Shown: in pieces, positions 44,448-53,231 of the stretch | Layout of the letters: every line of letters begins with the position of its first letter | How positions within the stretch are numbered: position 1 is the stretch's first letter | Source: Flavobacterium buctense | GTDB lineage: Bacteria > Bacteroidota > Bacteroidia > Flavobacteriales > Flavobacteriaceae | DNA length: 64,000 bases | Reading direction: 5' to 3' | NCBI RefSeq assembly: GCF_014486695.1 | Contig: NZ_JACTAB010000001.1 | Location: 682,001 to 746,000 of the forward strand | Position numbers and translations under genes: made by a program | The notes under the pieces: model-generated | Database searches by the model: none | Seen by the model: only the letters and a program-made list of their open reading frames with translations | What the model was told of the DNA's origin: nothing

Positions 44448-44765
44448 ATGGCTTTAGCAATTACAGACGCTACTTTTGACGAAGTAGTATTAAAATCAGA
44501 TAAACCGGTAGTAGTAGATTTTTGGGCAGCATGGTGTGGACCATGTCGTATGGTTGGACCGGTTATTGATGAAATTTCTTCAGAATACGAAGGAAAAGCA
44601 GTGGTTGGAAAAGTAGACGTTGATGCAAACCAAGAGTTCGCTGCCAAATACGGCGTGCGTAATATCCCAACGGTTCTAGTGTTCCAAAATGGGGAAGTTG
44701 TAGGACGTCAAGTTGGCGTTGCACCTAAAAAGACTTATACTGATGCTATCGATGCATTGTTGTAA
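44448..44765 (+). CDS. trxA: Thioredoxin
   Basis: A 105 aa thioredoxin with the active site [10 protein letters not shown] (CGPC near residues 31-34) and the cis-proline region [12 protein letters not shown]. It keeps cytoplasmic proteins reduced. A -7 box TAATTTTG at 44404-44411 lies 36 bases upstream, so it has its own promoter after dnaE. A strong terminator follows. Confidence 0.97.
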   Translation: MALAITDATFDEVVLKSDKPVVVDFWAAWCGPCRMVGPVIDEISSEYEGKAVVGKVDVDANQEFAAKYGVRNIPTVLVFQNGEVVGRQVGVAPKKTYTDAIDALL

Positions 44766-44788
44766 AATACCAATGAAAAAGAAATGGA

Positions 44789-44815
44789 GGTCTAACGAAA
44801 GTTAGGCCTTTTTTT
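44789..44815 (+). terminator. Terminator of trxA
   Basis: GGTCTAAC-GAAA-GTTAGGCC and seven T. The core CTAACGAAAGTTAG recurs in the terminator at 62823-62853. Confidence 0.93.
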
Positions 44816-44854
44816 ATGATTAGAAGCAAACGATTAGCTTTTTTAGGAAATACA

Positions 44855-44900
44855 GACCCGCTGTCCGCGCTACATGGTAGCCAGCTCCCATCGGGGCTAG
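44855..44900 (+). repeat. Dispersed element, copy E
   Basis: GACCCGCTGTCCGCGCTACA, then GGTAGCCAGCTCCCATCGG ending GGGGCTAG; close to copy D in the first half and to copies A and B at the end. Confidence 0.65.
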
Positions 44901-44952
44901 TGTTCCCGTTTTGTGATTTACAGGATAACTTTTTAAGTAGTGCAATTTTACC

Positions 44953-44960
44953 TATATTTG
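44953..44960 (+). promoter_or_regulatory. -7 box of the DUF58 gene
   Basis: TATATTTG, 41 bases before the ATG at 45002. The -33 region is T-rich without a clear TTTG. Confidence 0.55.
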
Positions 44961-45001
44961 ACACGAGCCTTGCGCAAGCATGACGAACTGACGAAGTAAT
45001 T

Positions 45002-45928
45002 ATGAAGATCGAAGAACAAAAAGAACTCGTTTCCGGATTTAAACACCTCGAATTGCTAGCCAATCAAGTGGTAGAAGGCTTTATTTCGGGCATGCACAAA
45101 TCTCCTTTTCATGGTTTTTCTGCAGAATTTGCAGAACATAAAGTCTACAATGCCGGCGAAAGCACCAAACATATCGATTGGAAGTTGTTTGCCAAAACGG
45201 ACCGATTGTACACCAAAAAATTTGAAGAGGAAACCAATCTGCGTTGTCATTTGATTATCGATAATTCGTCTTCAATGCATTATCCGAAATTGAAAAGTGA
45301 CGAGCCGTTTTACCACAATAAAATTGGGTTTTCAGTATTGGCTTCGGCCGTTTTAATGAATTTATTGAAGAAACAACGCGATGCCGTTGGGCTAAGTGTC
45401 TATTCGGATACTTACGAATATTACGCGCCCGAAAAAGGCAGTGATCGCCATCATCGTATGATTTTGAATAAGTTGGAAAATCTTTTAGAAAACCCCAAGG
45501 AATCTAAAAGCACGGATACCGTTACATTTTTACATCAAATTGCCGAAAAAATCCACCGTCGTTCGATGATTATTTTGTTTACCGATATGTTTCAAACCGG
45601 CAATAATGAAGCACTATTTAATGCCTTACAACATTTGAAACACAACAAACACAAAGTAGTAGTGTTTCATGTGATTGATAAAAAAACTGAAATTAACTTC
45701 AATTTCGACAATGCCCCAAGAAAATTTATCGATTTAGAAACCGGAGAACAGATTACTATTTTTGCAGATTCGGTAAAAGAAGCCTACGAAGAAAAAGTCA
45801 ACGAGTATTTCAAAACCTTAGCGATGACCTGTGCGCAAAACAAAATAAAGTATGTACCGGTCGCAGTAGAGGAAAGTTTTGAAAAAATTTTAACGACATA
45901 CTTGGTTGAAAAACAAATGTTTGGTTAG
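45002..45928 (+). CDS. DUF58 domain protein
   Basis: A 308 aa protein of the DUF58 family, which has a von Willebrand A-like core. Visible: HKSPFHGFSAEFAEHKVYNAG and HIDWKLFAKTDRLYTKKFEEE (the family signature), LIIDNSSSMHYP with the DxSxS MIDAS motif, and MIILFTDMFQTG. Such proteins work with MoxR-type AAA ATPases in Bacteroidota (the bat operon), but here no moxR is adjacent, so this is a stand-alone copy. Cytoplasmic; no membrane helix. Confidence 0.9.
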   Translation: MKIEEQKELVSGFKHLELLANQVVEGFISGMHKSPFHGFSAEFAEHKVYNAGESTKHIDWKLFAKTDRLYTKKFEEETNLRCHLIIDNSSSMHYPKLKSDEPFYHNKIGFSVLASAVLMNLLKKQRDAVGLSVYSDTYEYYAPEKGSDRHHRMILNKLENLLENPKESKSTDTVTFLHQIAEKIHRRSMIILFTDMFQTGNNEALFNALQHLKHNKHKVVVFHVIDKKTEINFNFDNAPRKFIDLETGEQITIFADSVKEAYEEKVNEYFKTLAMTCAQNKIKYVPVAVEESFEKILTTYLVEKQMFG

Positions 45929-45966
45929 GAATAAAAAAAAGAGTTGATTTTTTTAGCAAAAAAAAG

Positions 45967-45996
45967 TTGCAGAAATCAAAATCAGTTGTATATTTG
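45967..45996 (+). promoter_or_regulatory. Promoter of tRNA-Asp
   Basis: TTG (45967-45969), 19 bases, TATATTTG (45989-45996), 18 bases before the mature tRNA. Confidence 0.82.
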
Positions 45997-46014
45997 CAAC
46001 CGCAATTAAGCGAT

Positions 46015-46088
46015 GGTTTGGTAGTTCAGTTGGTTAGAATACATGCCTGTCACGCATGGGGTCGCGGGTTCGAGTCCCGTCCAGACCG
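46015..46088 (+). tRNA. tRNA-Asp (GTC)
   Basis: 74-base cloverleaf. Acceptor GGTTTGG pairs with CCAGACC (one G-U pair), discriminator G. Anticodon arm CATGC-CTGTCAC-GCATG gives anticodon GTC. T arm GCGGG-TTCGAGT-CCCGT. CCA is not encoded. Confidence 0.97.
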
Positions 46089-46100
46089 CTAAAATTGGGA

Positions 46101-46127
46101 AAGGTTTTCAGAAATGAAAACCTTTTT
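46101..46127 (+). terminator. Terminator of tRNA-Asp
   Basis: AAGGTTTT-CAGAAATG-AAAACCTT followed by T. Confidence 0.88.
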
Positions 46128-46130
46128 TGC

Positions 46131-46395
46131 CCAAAATAGGATTTTAAAATTCTCTTTAGGCTCCAAGAAAGTATCTAAGATTAGTTGTGTTGTTTCGCTA
46201 CGACTTTGTAACTCGTAGCAGGTTTAGTAGTTAGACCAATGAAAAGCTTTCCACTTTATTGTGGATGGCTTTTTTGCTTTATAGTGTTTTGATTTTTTGT
46301 TTTGTAATTAACTGAAAATTTGTAACTTGCATCGCCTTTTAAGTACAAATACTACTCATAGGTCAATTGTCAATCAACCCAACCAATTCCAAAAC
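46131..46395 (+). other. Gene-free spacer with two hairpins
   Basis: No ORF of note. A GCTACG/CGTAGC hairpin at 46197-46219 is followed by a terminator-like hairpin at 46242-46276. It could hold a small RNA or be a relic; the last part carries the leader of the giant T9SS gene, with TAACTTGC at 46323-46330 as a weak -7 box. Confidence 0.35.
46242..46276 (+). terminator. Terminator-like hairpin in the spacer
   Basis: AAAGCTTTCCAC pairs with GTGGATGGCTTT (one mismatch) around TTTATT, followed by T. No annotated gene ends directly before it. Confidence 0.65.
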
Positions 46396-49300
46396 ATGAA
46401 AAAACTATTACTTGTTCTCGCTTTGTTTTTTTCAAGCTCAATTTTATGGGCTCAAAATTTTAATCAGCCTACACAATTCAACAATGTGTGTGATGATAAT
46501 AACGATGGTTATGCCTCTTTTTGGCTTGGGGAAATTACATTTGAAATTTTAGGAAATTTGAATCCTGAAGATTATGTGATTACCCATCATGAAACCCAAA
46601 ATGACGCCACAACGGGATTTAACGCTTTAACAAGTCCGTACAACAATATTTATTCTTTTACTCAAACTATTTTTGTTAGAGTTGTAACAGTAGCTACCAA
46701 TGAAGTTACGATATTGACCTATACTTTAACGGTCAATCCAATGCCCGAAGCACCCACAGTAACTCTCACCAATTGTGCTAGCTTAATTACGAGTTTTCCT
46801 TGTTGGGACTTGACTTCGATTGAAGCGCAAATTGTACAAGGACAAACATCGGTATTAGTCACTTATTATCAGACATTAGCCGATGCACAAACCGGAACCA
46901 ATCCGATACAAAATCCAAGTTGCTATCTTAGCCCTGTAATGGCTCCGAATCAACCACCTGTTTATTACCGAGCAGGTTTTGCAGGAAATGGTTGTTTTTC
47001 TGTAGGAATGATAGAATTAGTAACTATTGATTGTCAAAATCCAACTTGTGTTGCACCAACCCAATTGATGGTAAGTAACGTCTCCGAAACTTCAGCCGTA
47101 TTAAGTTGGACGGCCAATGGAGATGAAACAGTATGGAATCTAATGATCTCTGCTAATGGTGTAACTACCATGCCTATTGTTGTCCAACAAAATCCATTTG
47201 TTGTAACAGGTCTAACTTGTGGTACCGTCTATGTTTTTTCAGTAAGTGCCAATTGTGGTAATGATGGCACTAGCGCAACTTCAGACTGGTTTACTTTTGC
47301 TACCGGTACTTGTGCACCTCAAGCAGGCCAACCCATTAATTTAACCGTATGTGGCGATACACCGCAAGGTTGTTTTGATCTTACCATTAATGATGGTTAC
47401 ATTTTAGGGAATTTAAATCCTACAACATACACCATTTCTTATCATTTATCACAAGCCAATGCCGAAAGTAACATAGCACCAATTCTAAATCCGGCTAACT
47501 TTTGCGCCCCAAGTGGTCAAATTATTTATGCTCGATTACAAAACAATGTTACTTCGGAATATCAAATTTTCGGCTTTGCATTGGTCGTAGAAACTTTCTC
47601 AAATAATCCACCTCTTTCATTAAATGATATTCAGCAATGTGATGATAATAATGATAGCATAGTCACTTTTGATTTAACTTCTGTTCAATCGCAAATCAAT
47701 TCAACCAATGCTTTAGAATATTATCCTAGTTTGGCCAATGCCCAAAATCAAGTGGTGCCATTTACTAATCCATCAGCCTTGAATATTGGAACTCAAAATC
47801 CGGTAACCAATGTTTTTGTTAGGGAAATTGTTCCAAATGGTTGTGACACTATTTATACTTTCCAGTTGTTGGCTTATCCTAATTGTAATTTGGCGTATAC
47901 CTGTGTAGGCGCTAACTCACTATGTAATTCATTGGGTGTTCCTTTTCAGAATACTATTAATGCTCCATCGGGAGGAGCAGTTGGATGTTTAGGAACAACA
48001 CCAAACCAAACATGGTTTTATTTGCCAATAAGTGGTGCAGGAACCATTAATTTACAAATAACACAAGCTTCTTTAAACGGATTTCAATCAGATGTAGATT
48101 TTATCGTATATGGGCCATTTTCAACATTGGCTAATGCTTGTAATCAAATATCTCCCAACAATATAGTTAGTTGTAGTTATTCAGCAGCAGCAGTTGAGTA
48201 TCCTATAATTCCTAATGCACAACCCGGACAATATTATTTGATGATGGTTACTAATTTTAGCAATCAATTGGGTTTAATAACAATTAGTGAACTCGGCAAT
48301 TCAATGGGTGCTATTGATTGTTCCGGATTAAAATTGAATGCCTTTTTAGATGCCAATAATAACGGTACTCAAGACAATGGCGAACAAAATTTCCCATTAG
48401 GACAATTTACCTATGAAATGAACAATAATGGAAATGTTCACAATATTGTTTCTCCAACAGGAATCTACAATATCTATGATACTAATGGTTCTAATTCCTA
48501 TGATTTGAGTTACTCTATTGATCCAAACTATGCAGCTTCATACGGAATTACAACAGCTTCCTATAGCAATGTAAATGTAATTATCGGAGCCGGAATGCAA
48601 ACGTATAATTTCCCGATTACGGTAACGCAAACCTACAATGATTTATCGATAACAATAATCCCTGTAAATGCGCCAAGACCCGGATTTACTTACCTGAATA
48701 AAATCGTTTATACTAATAATGGAAACCAAACAGTTGCCGCTGGTACGGTGACTTTCAATCATGATGCGCAAGTTTCTATTATCGAGAATTCACAAACTGG
48801 AACTACTCCAATTACCAATGGATTTACTTATAATTTCACTAATTTGTTGCCTTTCGAATCAAGAGAAATGATGGTTACTATGCAAGTGCCAACTATTCCA
48901 ACAGTAACCATTGGAGGATTATTAACTAATACAGCCTCAATTGTTCCGTTAACCGGAGATGTGGTTCCGGCGAACAATTCGGCTACTAATACCCAAATCA
49001 TTATCGGTGCCTATGATCCGAATGACAAAATGGAAGCCCATGGAGAACGAATTTTGCATGCAACATTTACGCCAAACGATTACTTAACTTATACCATTCG
49101 TTTTGAAAACACCGGAAATGCCAGCGCTTTTAATGTTAGAGTTAACGATGTTTTAAATTCCCAATTAGACACCAATAGCATCCGAATGATTAGTGCCAGC
49201 CATTCGTATGTAATGGATAGGGTTGACAATAATATCAATTGGTATTTTGATGATATTATGTTGCCACCGTCTGTAGCCAATACTGAAATTGGAAAAGGTT

Positions 49301-49698
49301 ATATTACTTTTATGGTAAAACCATTACCGGGTTATGCCGTAGGAGATATCATTCCAAATACGGCTGCCATTTATTTCGATTTCAATCCGGCAATTATTAC
49401 CAATACTTTTAATACTGAATTTGTAGCACAATTGGGTGTTGGCGAATTTGAAAATGCCGATTTTGTATTCTATCCAAATCCGGTTTCAGATATCGTTACC
49501 ATTACCGTTAAAAACGAAGGTGCTATTGCCAATATTGCTATTTACGATGTTTTGGGTAAAATGATAATGGTTCAAAAACCAACCAATGCTTTAGCAACGC
49601 AAACGTTAGATTTGTCGGCAGTTTCCAAAGGGATGTATCTTTTAGAAGTAACCACAGACACTAACCTAAAAGTAGTTAAGAAATTGATAGTCGAATAG
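46396..49698 (+). CDS. Large T9SS surface protein with FN3 and DUF7619-like modules
   Basis: A 1100 aa secreted protein. Signal peptide MKKLLLVLALFFSSSILWAQ (1-20). Modules beginning CDDNNDGYASFWL and CDDNNDSIVTFDL with NPEDYVITHHETQND and NPTTYTISYHLSQANAES, found in gliding and adhesion-type proteins. A fibronectin type III domain at about 214-305 (VSETSAVLSWTANG). A conserved block at about 745-1011 (DPNDKMEAHGERIL, YTIRFENTGNASAFNVRV, NTAAIYFDFNPAI) that I know as DUF7619. Type A sorting domain at about 1022-1100 (FYPNPVSDIV, YDVLGKMI, KGMYLLEV, KKLIVE). Probably a surface adhesin. The start at 46396 is chosen for the signal peptide. Confidence 0.9.
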   Translation: MKKLLLVLALFFSSSILWAQNFNQPTQFNNVCDDNNDGYASFWLGEITFEILGNLNPEDYVITHHETQNDATTGFNALTSPYNNIYSFTQTIFVRVVTVATNEVTILTYTLTVNPMPEAPTVTLTNCASLITSFPCWDLTSIEAQIVQGQTSVLVTYYQTLADAQTGTNPIQNPSCYLSPVMAPNQPPVYYRAGFAGNGCFSVGMIELVTIDCQNPTCVAPTQLMVSNVSETSAVLSWTANGDETVWNLMISANGVTTMPIVVQQNPFVVTGLTCGTVYVFSVSANCGNDGTSATSDWFTFATGTCAPQAGQPINLTVCGDTPQGCFDLTINDGYILGNLNPTTYTISYHLSQANAESNIAPILNPANFCAPSGQIIYARLQNNVTSEYQIFGFALVVETFSNNPPLSLNDIQQCDDNNDSIVTFDLTSVQSQINSTNALEYYPSLANAQNQVVPFTNPSALNIGTQNPVTNVFVREIVPNGCDTIYTFQLLAYPNCNLAYTCVGANSLCNSLGVPFQNTINAPSGGAVGCLGTTPNQTWFYLPISGAGTINLQITQASLNGFQSDVDFIVYGPFSTLANACNQISPNNIVSCSYSAAAVEYPIIPNAQPGQYYLMMVTNFSNQLGLITISELGNSMGAIDCSGLKLNAFLDANNNGTQDNGEQNFPLGQFTYEMNNNGNVHNIVSPTGIYNIYDTNGSNSYDLSYSIDPNYAASYGITTASYSNVNVIIGAGMQTYNFPITVTQTYNDLSITIIPVNAPRPGFTYLNKIVYTNNGNQTVAAGTVTFNHDAQVSIIENSQTGTTPITNGFTYNFTNLLPFESREMMVTMQVPTIPTVTIGGLLTNTASIVPLTGDVVPANNSATNTQIIIGAYDPNDKMEAHGERILHATFTPNDYLTYTIRFENTGNASAFNVRVNDVLNSQLDTNSIRMISASHSYVMDRVDNNINWYFDDIMLPPSVANTEIGKGYITFMVKPLPGYAVGDIIPNTAAIYFDFNPAIITNTFNTEFVAQLGVGEFENADFVFYPNPVSDIVTITVKNEGAIANIAIYDVLGKMIMVQKPTNALATQTLDLSAVSKGMYLLEVTTDTNLKVVKKLIVE

Positions 49699-49717
49699 TT
49701 TAAAAGAAATCAATAAC

Positions 49718-49749
49718 AAAGCCTTCTTTCGAGAAGGCTTTTCTTTTTT
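49718..49749 (+). terminator. Terminator of the large T9SS gene
   Basis: AAAGCCTTC-TTTCGA-GAAGGCTTT stem-loop followed by a T-rich run. Confidence 0.9.
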
Positions 49750-49816
49750 GGGCAAACCGTAGCTTCGTGAATATAATTTCTTATTTTTGAAACTGTTAAT
49801 CCGATGGAACCCTTAC

Positions 49817-50293
49817 ATGAAAAAAGCATTCGCTTTATTGTTGCTTACTCTTTGTTTTTCTTGCCAATACTTGGAGAAGAAAGTGCCTTCCGAACAGGAA
49901 TTGCTCGACCAACAAATGCGAGAAATCAACTGGAAAGAAGTGGATGAATATCCTTCGGTAGGCGATTGTGAAAAACTAACCGATGCCACGCAACGCAAAC
50001 AATGCTTTTTCGACTTTCTAACCGCAACCATTGAACAAAAATTAGCCATTGACACTTTGGCCACAATGTTCCCCAAATTAGATACCATTGAAGTTAGGGT
50101 TACCGTTTTCCCTGATGCGACTTTAGAATTTAAACCCGAATTCCCTAAAGATTCCGTAGCCTACGACACCATCAAAATCGACAGCATCCTCCGTGCGCGT
50201 TTAATCGATTTTCCTAAAGTTAATCCGGCACTCAAAAGAGGTATTCCGGTCAAGACTCAGTTCATGCTACCGGTGATTATTAAACAGGAGTGA
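49817..50293 (+). CDS. Lipoprotein with TonB-C-like end
   Basis: A 158 aa lipoprotein: MKKAFALLLLTLCFSC gives Cys16 as lipid anchor. No named family is recognised with certainty. The C-terminus, ARLIDFPKVNPALKRG then IPVKTQFMLPVI, has the spacing of a TonB C-terminal domain (proline before a helix, then PV..xF.LPV). Two cysteines in DCEKLTDATQRKQCFFDF may pair. If correct, it may be an outer-membrane protein that mimics or contacts TonB. The start at 49817 is chosen over the earlier in-frame TTG. Confidence 0.65.
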   Translation: MKKAFALLLLTLCFSCQYLEKKVPSEQELLDQQMREINWKEVDEYPSVGDCEKLTDATQRKQCFFDFLTATIEQKLAIDTLATMFPKLDTIEVRVTVFPDATLEFKPEFPKDSVAYDTIKIDSILRARLIDFPKVNPALKRGIPVKTQFMLPVIIKQE

Positions 50294-50309
50294 TTTTTTA
50301 GTAGCTAAT

Positions 50310-50409
50310 CCGGCTATACGTTCCAATCTTTTTACAGTTTGTCACCCTGAGCGCAGTCGAGAGGCTTTTCACAAACTATAAAAAGGATTTCCACTGCTAT
50401 CCGGGCTAG
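50310..50409 (+). repeat. Dispersed element, copy G, with nested repeat
   Basis: Left arm GGCTATACGTTCCAATC, right arm AAAAAGGATTTCCACTGC ending CCGGGCTAG, as in copies A and H. Between the arms (50338-50377) lies TCACCCTGAGCGCAGTCGA, a word widespread in bacterial intergenic regions, framed by AGTTTGT/ACAAACT. Confidence 0.72.
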
Positions 50410-50505
50410 GGTCAGCGATAAAAAAGGACTTTAAAATACCTAAAGCTCACCCGTATAAAAACCGAAGTTCACCGGACATTCTCCTCTTAATATCAAATAT
50501 CCGGG

Positions 50506-51639
50506 CTATTTAGAAAACCTTCTGCCTTTCCAAGAAAAGCTGCCAAACAAAGAATAAACCCCAACCAAACCAGAGTAAAAAGGGTAAATCACACCAGTCG
50601 CTAAAGGTAAAATCCATTGGCCTTTCAATAAGTAATTGTTGGTTTTAAAAAGCAACCAGTAATCCACCAAATATTTAGCTGAAAACACACCAAGCAAAAT
50701 ACGCCACTCAAATTTTCCAACAGCAGCCAACAAACAACAGACAACTAGTCCAAGATTCATCATCAAGACAATGACCGCTAAAAACTTAGCATAAACGCTT
50801 GGGTAATCTGTAGTTTTGCTCGCCCAACGAACGCGTTGCATAAAGAACTCGAACAAATCATTTTCGGGTTTGGTTTTAACGATGCTTGCCGGATTTTTCA
50901 AGTAATGTATTTTATCCAAGTGATTTTTTGTTGCCTTTTGCAATAAGAAAACATCATCGCCACTTGCCATTTTATCATTGCTGTTAAAACCGTCCAATTC
51001 GTTGAAGAGTCTTTTGGTATAGGCAAAATTAGCGCCATTACACATAAACGGTTTCCCAATCCCAAAACTACCTATCGTGGTACCTTGCAAACTCAATAAA
51101 TCCATTTGTTGGAACTTATGAAACCAGTTGTTTTTAGTTTTATAAGCCACAGCACCAACTATCATCTCCGGTTCGTTTTTTTGAATGTAATCGTCTAAGG
51201 TCAGCAACCAATTTTTAGGCACAGTACAATCAGCATCCGTTGTGATAATCCAATCGTGTTTGATAATCGGGACGGCTCTTCCGATAGCATCCTTTTTGGG
51301 CGAATTCGATAAACGTAAATTTTCCAAAAGTGTCGTGTCCAAAAACTCATGGTCCAAACGCCATCGGATACAAATGCGCTCCGAACTATCAGTCGAGAAA
51401 TCATCAACCATCACTATTTCGATTAACTTATAAGGATAATTCAGTTGGGAAAATGAGGCTAATAGTTTGGGCAAATTCTTTTCCTCATTGCGAAACGGAA
51501 CGATAATCGAGAAGGCCGTTTTAGGTTCAACATCCGTTCTTTTAAAAGATTTGACTTTATCATAGCCTAAAATCAATTGAACAATAAGTATGACATATGC
51601 TAATAAAATCAAGCAAATAATAATTGTAATTATTTCCAT
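50506..51639 (-). CDS. Family 2 glycosyltransferase, membrane bound
   Basis: A 377 aa processive-type GT2. One N-terminal membrane helix (about 3-25), then the catalytic domain: FSIIVPFRNEEKNLPKLLAS, EIVMVDDFSTDSS, ITTDADCTVPKNW (DXD), SGDDVFLLQKA and QRVRWASKT (QxxRW), followed by three C-terminal helices. It polymerises or transfers sugars at the cytoplasmic face. Its start overlaps the end of the upstream flippase-like gene by 10 bases, implying coupled translation and a shared pathway. Confidence 0.88.
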   Translation of the reverse strand: MEIITIIICLILLAYVILIVQLILGYDKVKSFKRTDVEPKTAFSIIVPFRNEEKNLPKLLASFSQLNYPYKLIEIVMVDDFSTDSSERICIRWRLDHEFLDTTLLENLRLSNSPKKDAIGRAVPIIKHDWIITTDADCTVPKNWLLTLDDYIQKNEPEMIVGAVAYKTKNNWFHKFQQMDLLSLQGTTIGSFGIGKPFMCNGANFAYTKRLFNELDGFNSNDKMASGDDVFLLQKATKNHLDKIHYLKNPASIVKTKPENDLFEFFMQRVRWASKTTDYPSVYAKFLAVIVLMMNLGLVVCCLLAAVGKFEWRILLGVFSAKYLVDYWLLFKTNNYLLKGQWILPLATGVIYPFYSGLVGVYSLFGSFSWKGRRFSK

Positions 51640-52553
51640 TTCGGTTTAAATTTTAAGACAAAATAACTACCGATGACCACCGGCAAAACGATATTCAAAA
51701 ACCACATTAGCATGGAAATGAAAACCACTATCCATTCGTTGATACCCAATTTTTCGAAGAAAAAAAGCGCCACACTTCCTTTTACAGCAAAGTCCAGAAA
51801 CTGAAAACTCGGTAATGAAGAGGCCAAAAAATAAACCGCCGCAATCGAACCCATCATCGTTAGATAAGGTAAATCTACATCAAAAGCCAGAAATAAAAAA
51901 TAGTATTGGTGTGAAAAAACCAAGTATCGACCCGTAGCCATGATTATATTTTTTCGGTGAATGGTTTTCGGTATTTCGTTGATTTTGGCTAAAATTTTCT
52001 CAATAGAATAGCCTTTAATAGTTATAGTTTTGGTTAGAAAAGAAGCAAACAAGACGAGGGATAAGAAACCAATTATAGTCAATGCCCATTTCCAATATCC
52101 AATAAAAAATAAACCAATCGTGCCGAGAACAATGGTCAAAATCATTTGGATGCCATTGCAAATTAAGTTCAGGAAAATGATTTTTTTGGTCTTCTTTTTA
52201 TCAAAATACAAAGCTTTTCCGGCGTATTCGCCCAAGTTGTTTGGAGTGAAAATTCCGGCAGTCAATGCGCCAAGCACTTGTTTTGAAGATTCGCCAACTG
52301 AAATAGGTTTTATAAATGAAACTAAATTTTGCCATTTTAGAATTTCCAAATAACGATTTATCACGCTAAAAGAGAATATGAATGATATCCCTAAAATCGA
52401 CATTTTATCCAACACCAAATTTTGGAACTTCTCCCAATCCAATTTTGAATTTTCCGCCAATTGGTCATAGATAAAATAAAAAGCAGCAGTTACAATCAAA
52501 AGTTTGATTAGAAAAACGATGAATTGCTTAGCTTTGTGAGGAATTGAAATCAT
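51630..52553 (-). CDS. Flippase-like membrane protein, LPG synthase TM family
   Basis: A 307 aa protein of the UPF0104/lysylphosphatidylglycerol synthase transmembrane family. About seven to eight hydrophobic segments; the pattern VLGALTAGIFTPNNLGEYAGK and DFAVKGSVALFFFEKLG are family-like. There is no aminoacyl-transferase domain, so it is the flippase-like half only. ATG at 52553 is preferred to a GTG at 52568. It is translationally coupled with the downstream GT2 and may move the lipid-linked product. Confidence 0.8.
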   Translation of the reverse strand: MISIPHKAKQFIVFLIKLLIVTAAFYFIYDQLAENSKLDWEKFQNLVLDKMSILGISFIFSFSVINRYLEILKWQNLVSFIKPISVGESSKQVLGALTAGIFTPNNLGEYAGKALYFDKKKTKKIIFLNLICNGIQMILTIVLGTIGLFFIGYWKWALTIIGFLSLVLFASFLTKTITIKGYSIEKILAKINEIPKTIHRKNIIMATGRYLVFSHQYYFLFLAFDVDLPYLTMMGSIAAVYFLASSLPSFQFLDFAVKGSVALFFFEKLGINEWIVVFISMLMWFLNIVLPVVIGSYFVLKFKPKWK

Positions 52554-52571
52554 TAGGCAAAGAAACACAAA

Positions 52572-52599
52572 ACTTTGAACTTGAAACTTTAAACCTGAA
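52572..52599. repeat. Heptad array ACTTTGA type, four units
   Basis: Four consecutive 7-base words of the pattern AC(T/C)T(T/G)(A/G)A, upstream of ruvC and just beyond the flippase-like gene start. No complementary arm is seen. Confidence 0.65.
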
Positions 52600-52610
52600 A
52601 CAAAAATCTT

Positions 52611-53165
52611 TTGGCCAACGAACGCATCATATTAGGCATTGATCCAGGAACCACAATAATGGGTTTCGGACTAATCAAAGTAGTCAACAAAAAAATGGAG
52701 TTCATTCAGTTGAACGAGCTCATTTTGAGTAAGTATGATGATCATTACACTAAGTTAAAAGTCATTTTCGAAAGAACCATTGAACTAATAGAAACCCATC
52801 ATCCCGACGAGATTGCCATCGAAGCCCCGTTTTTCGGAAAGAATGTGCAATCAATGTTAAAATTAGGAAGAGCACAAGGCGTTGCTATGGCAGCGGGTTT
52901 GTCACGTCAAATTCCTATCACCGAATACGAACCCAAAAAAATTAAAATGGCCATCACCGGCAACGGAAATGCCAGCAAAGAACAAGTCGCCAAAATGCTA
53001 CAACAACTTCTAGGGTTAAAAGAATTGCCCAAAAATCTAGATTCCACCGATGGTTTAGCTGCGGCAGTTTGTCATTTTTTTAACTCAGGAAAAGTGACAG
53101 GCGCAAAAAGTTATACCGGTTGGGATGCTTTTGTGAAACAAAATGAAGAACGAATAAAAAAATAG
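52611..53165 (+). CDS. ruvC: Crossover junction endodeoxyribonuclease RuvC
   Basis: A 184 aa Holliday junction resolvase. Catalytic acids: first Asp in ILGIDPGTTIMGFGL, Glu in IAIEAPFFGKNVQS, and the C-terminal pair in NLDSTDGLAAAVCHFF. The usual start codon position is TTG at 52611 (MANERIILGIDPG); no ATG exists before the catalytic motif. The TAG stop (53163-53165) is inside the first bases of the heptad array that fills the gap to hemW. Confidence 0.95.
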   Translation: MANERIILGIDPGTTIMGFGLIKVVNKKMEFIQLNELILSKYDDHYTKLKVIFERTIELIETHHPDEIAIEAPFFGKNVQSMLKLGRAQGVAMAAGLSRQIPITEYEPKKIKMAITGNGNASKEQVAKMLQQLLGLKELPKNLDSTDGLAAAVCHFFNSGKVTGAKSYTGWDAFVKQNEERIKK

Positions 53166-53216
53166 TGTTCAGTATTCAGTGTTCAGTAATCAGTTCTGAC
53201 CACTGACCACTGTCCA
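53162..53216. repeat. Heptad array, forward then reverse-complement words
   Basis: In strict 7-base register: four TTCAGTA-type words (53168-53195), then three CTGACCA-type words (53196-53216), the complement of TGGTCAG. The switch keeps the phase and gives a foldable hairpin. The first 34 bases match leuS 721-754 at 32 positions. Confidence 0.85.
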
Positions 53217-53231
53217 TTGAGTACTAAAAAA

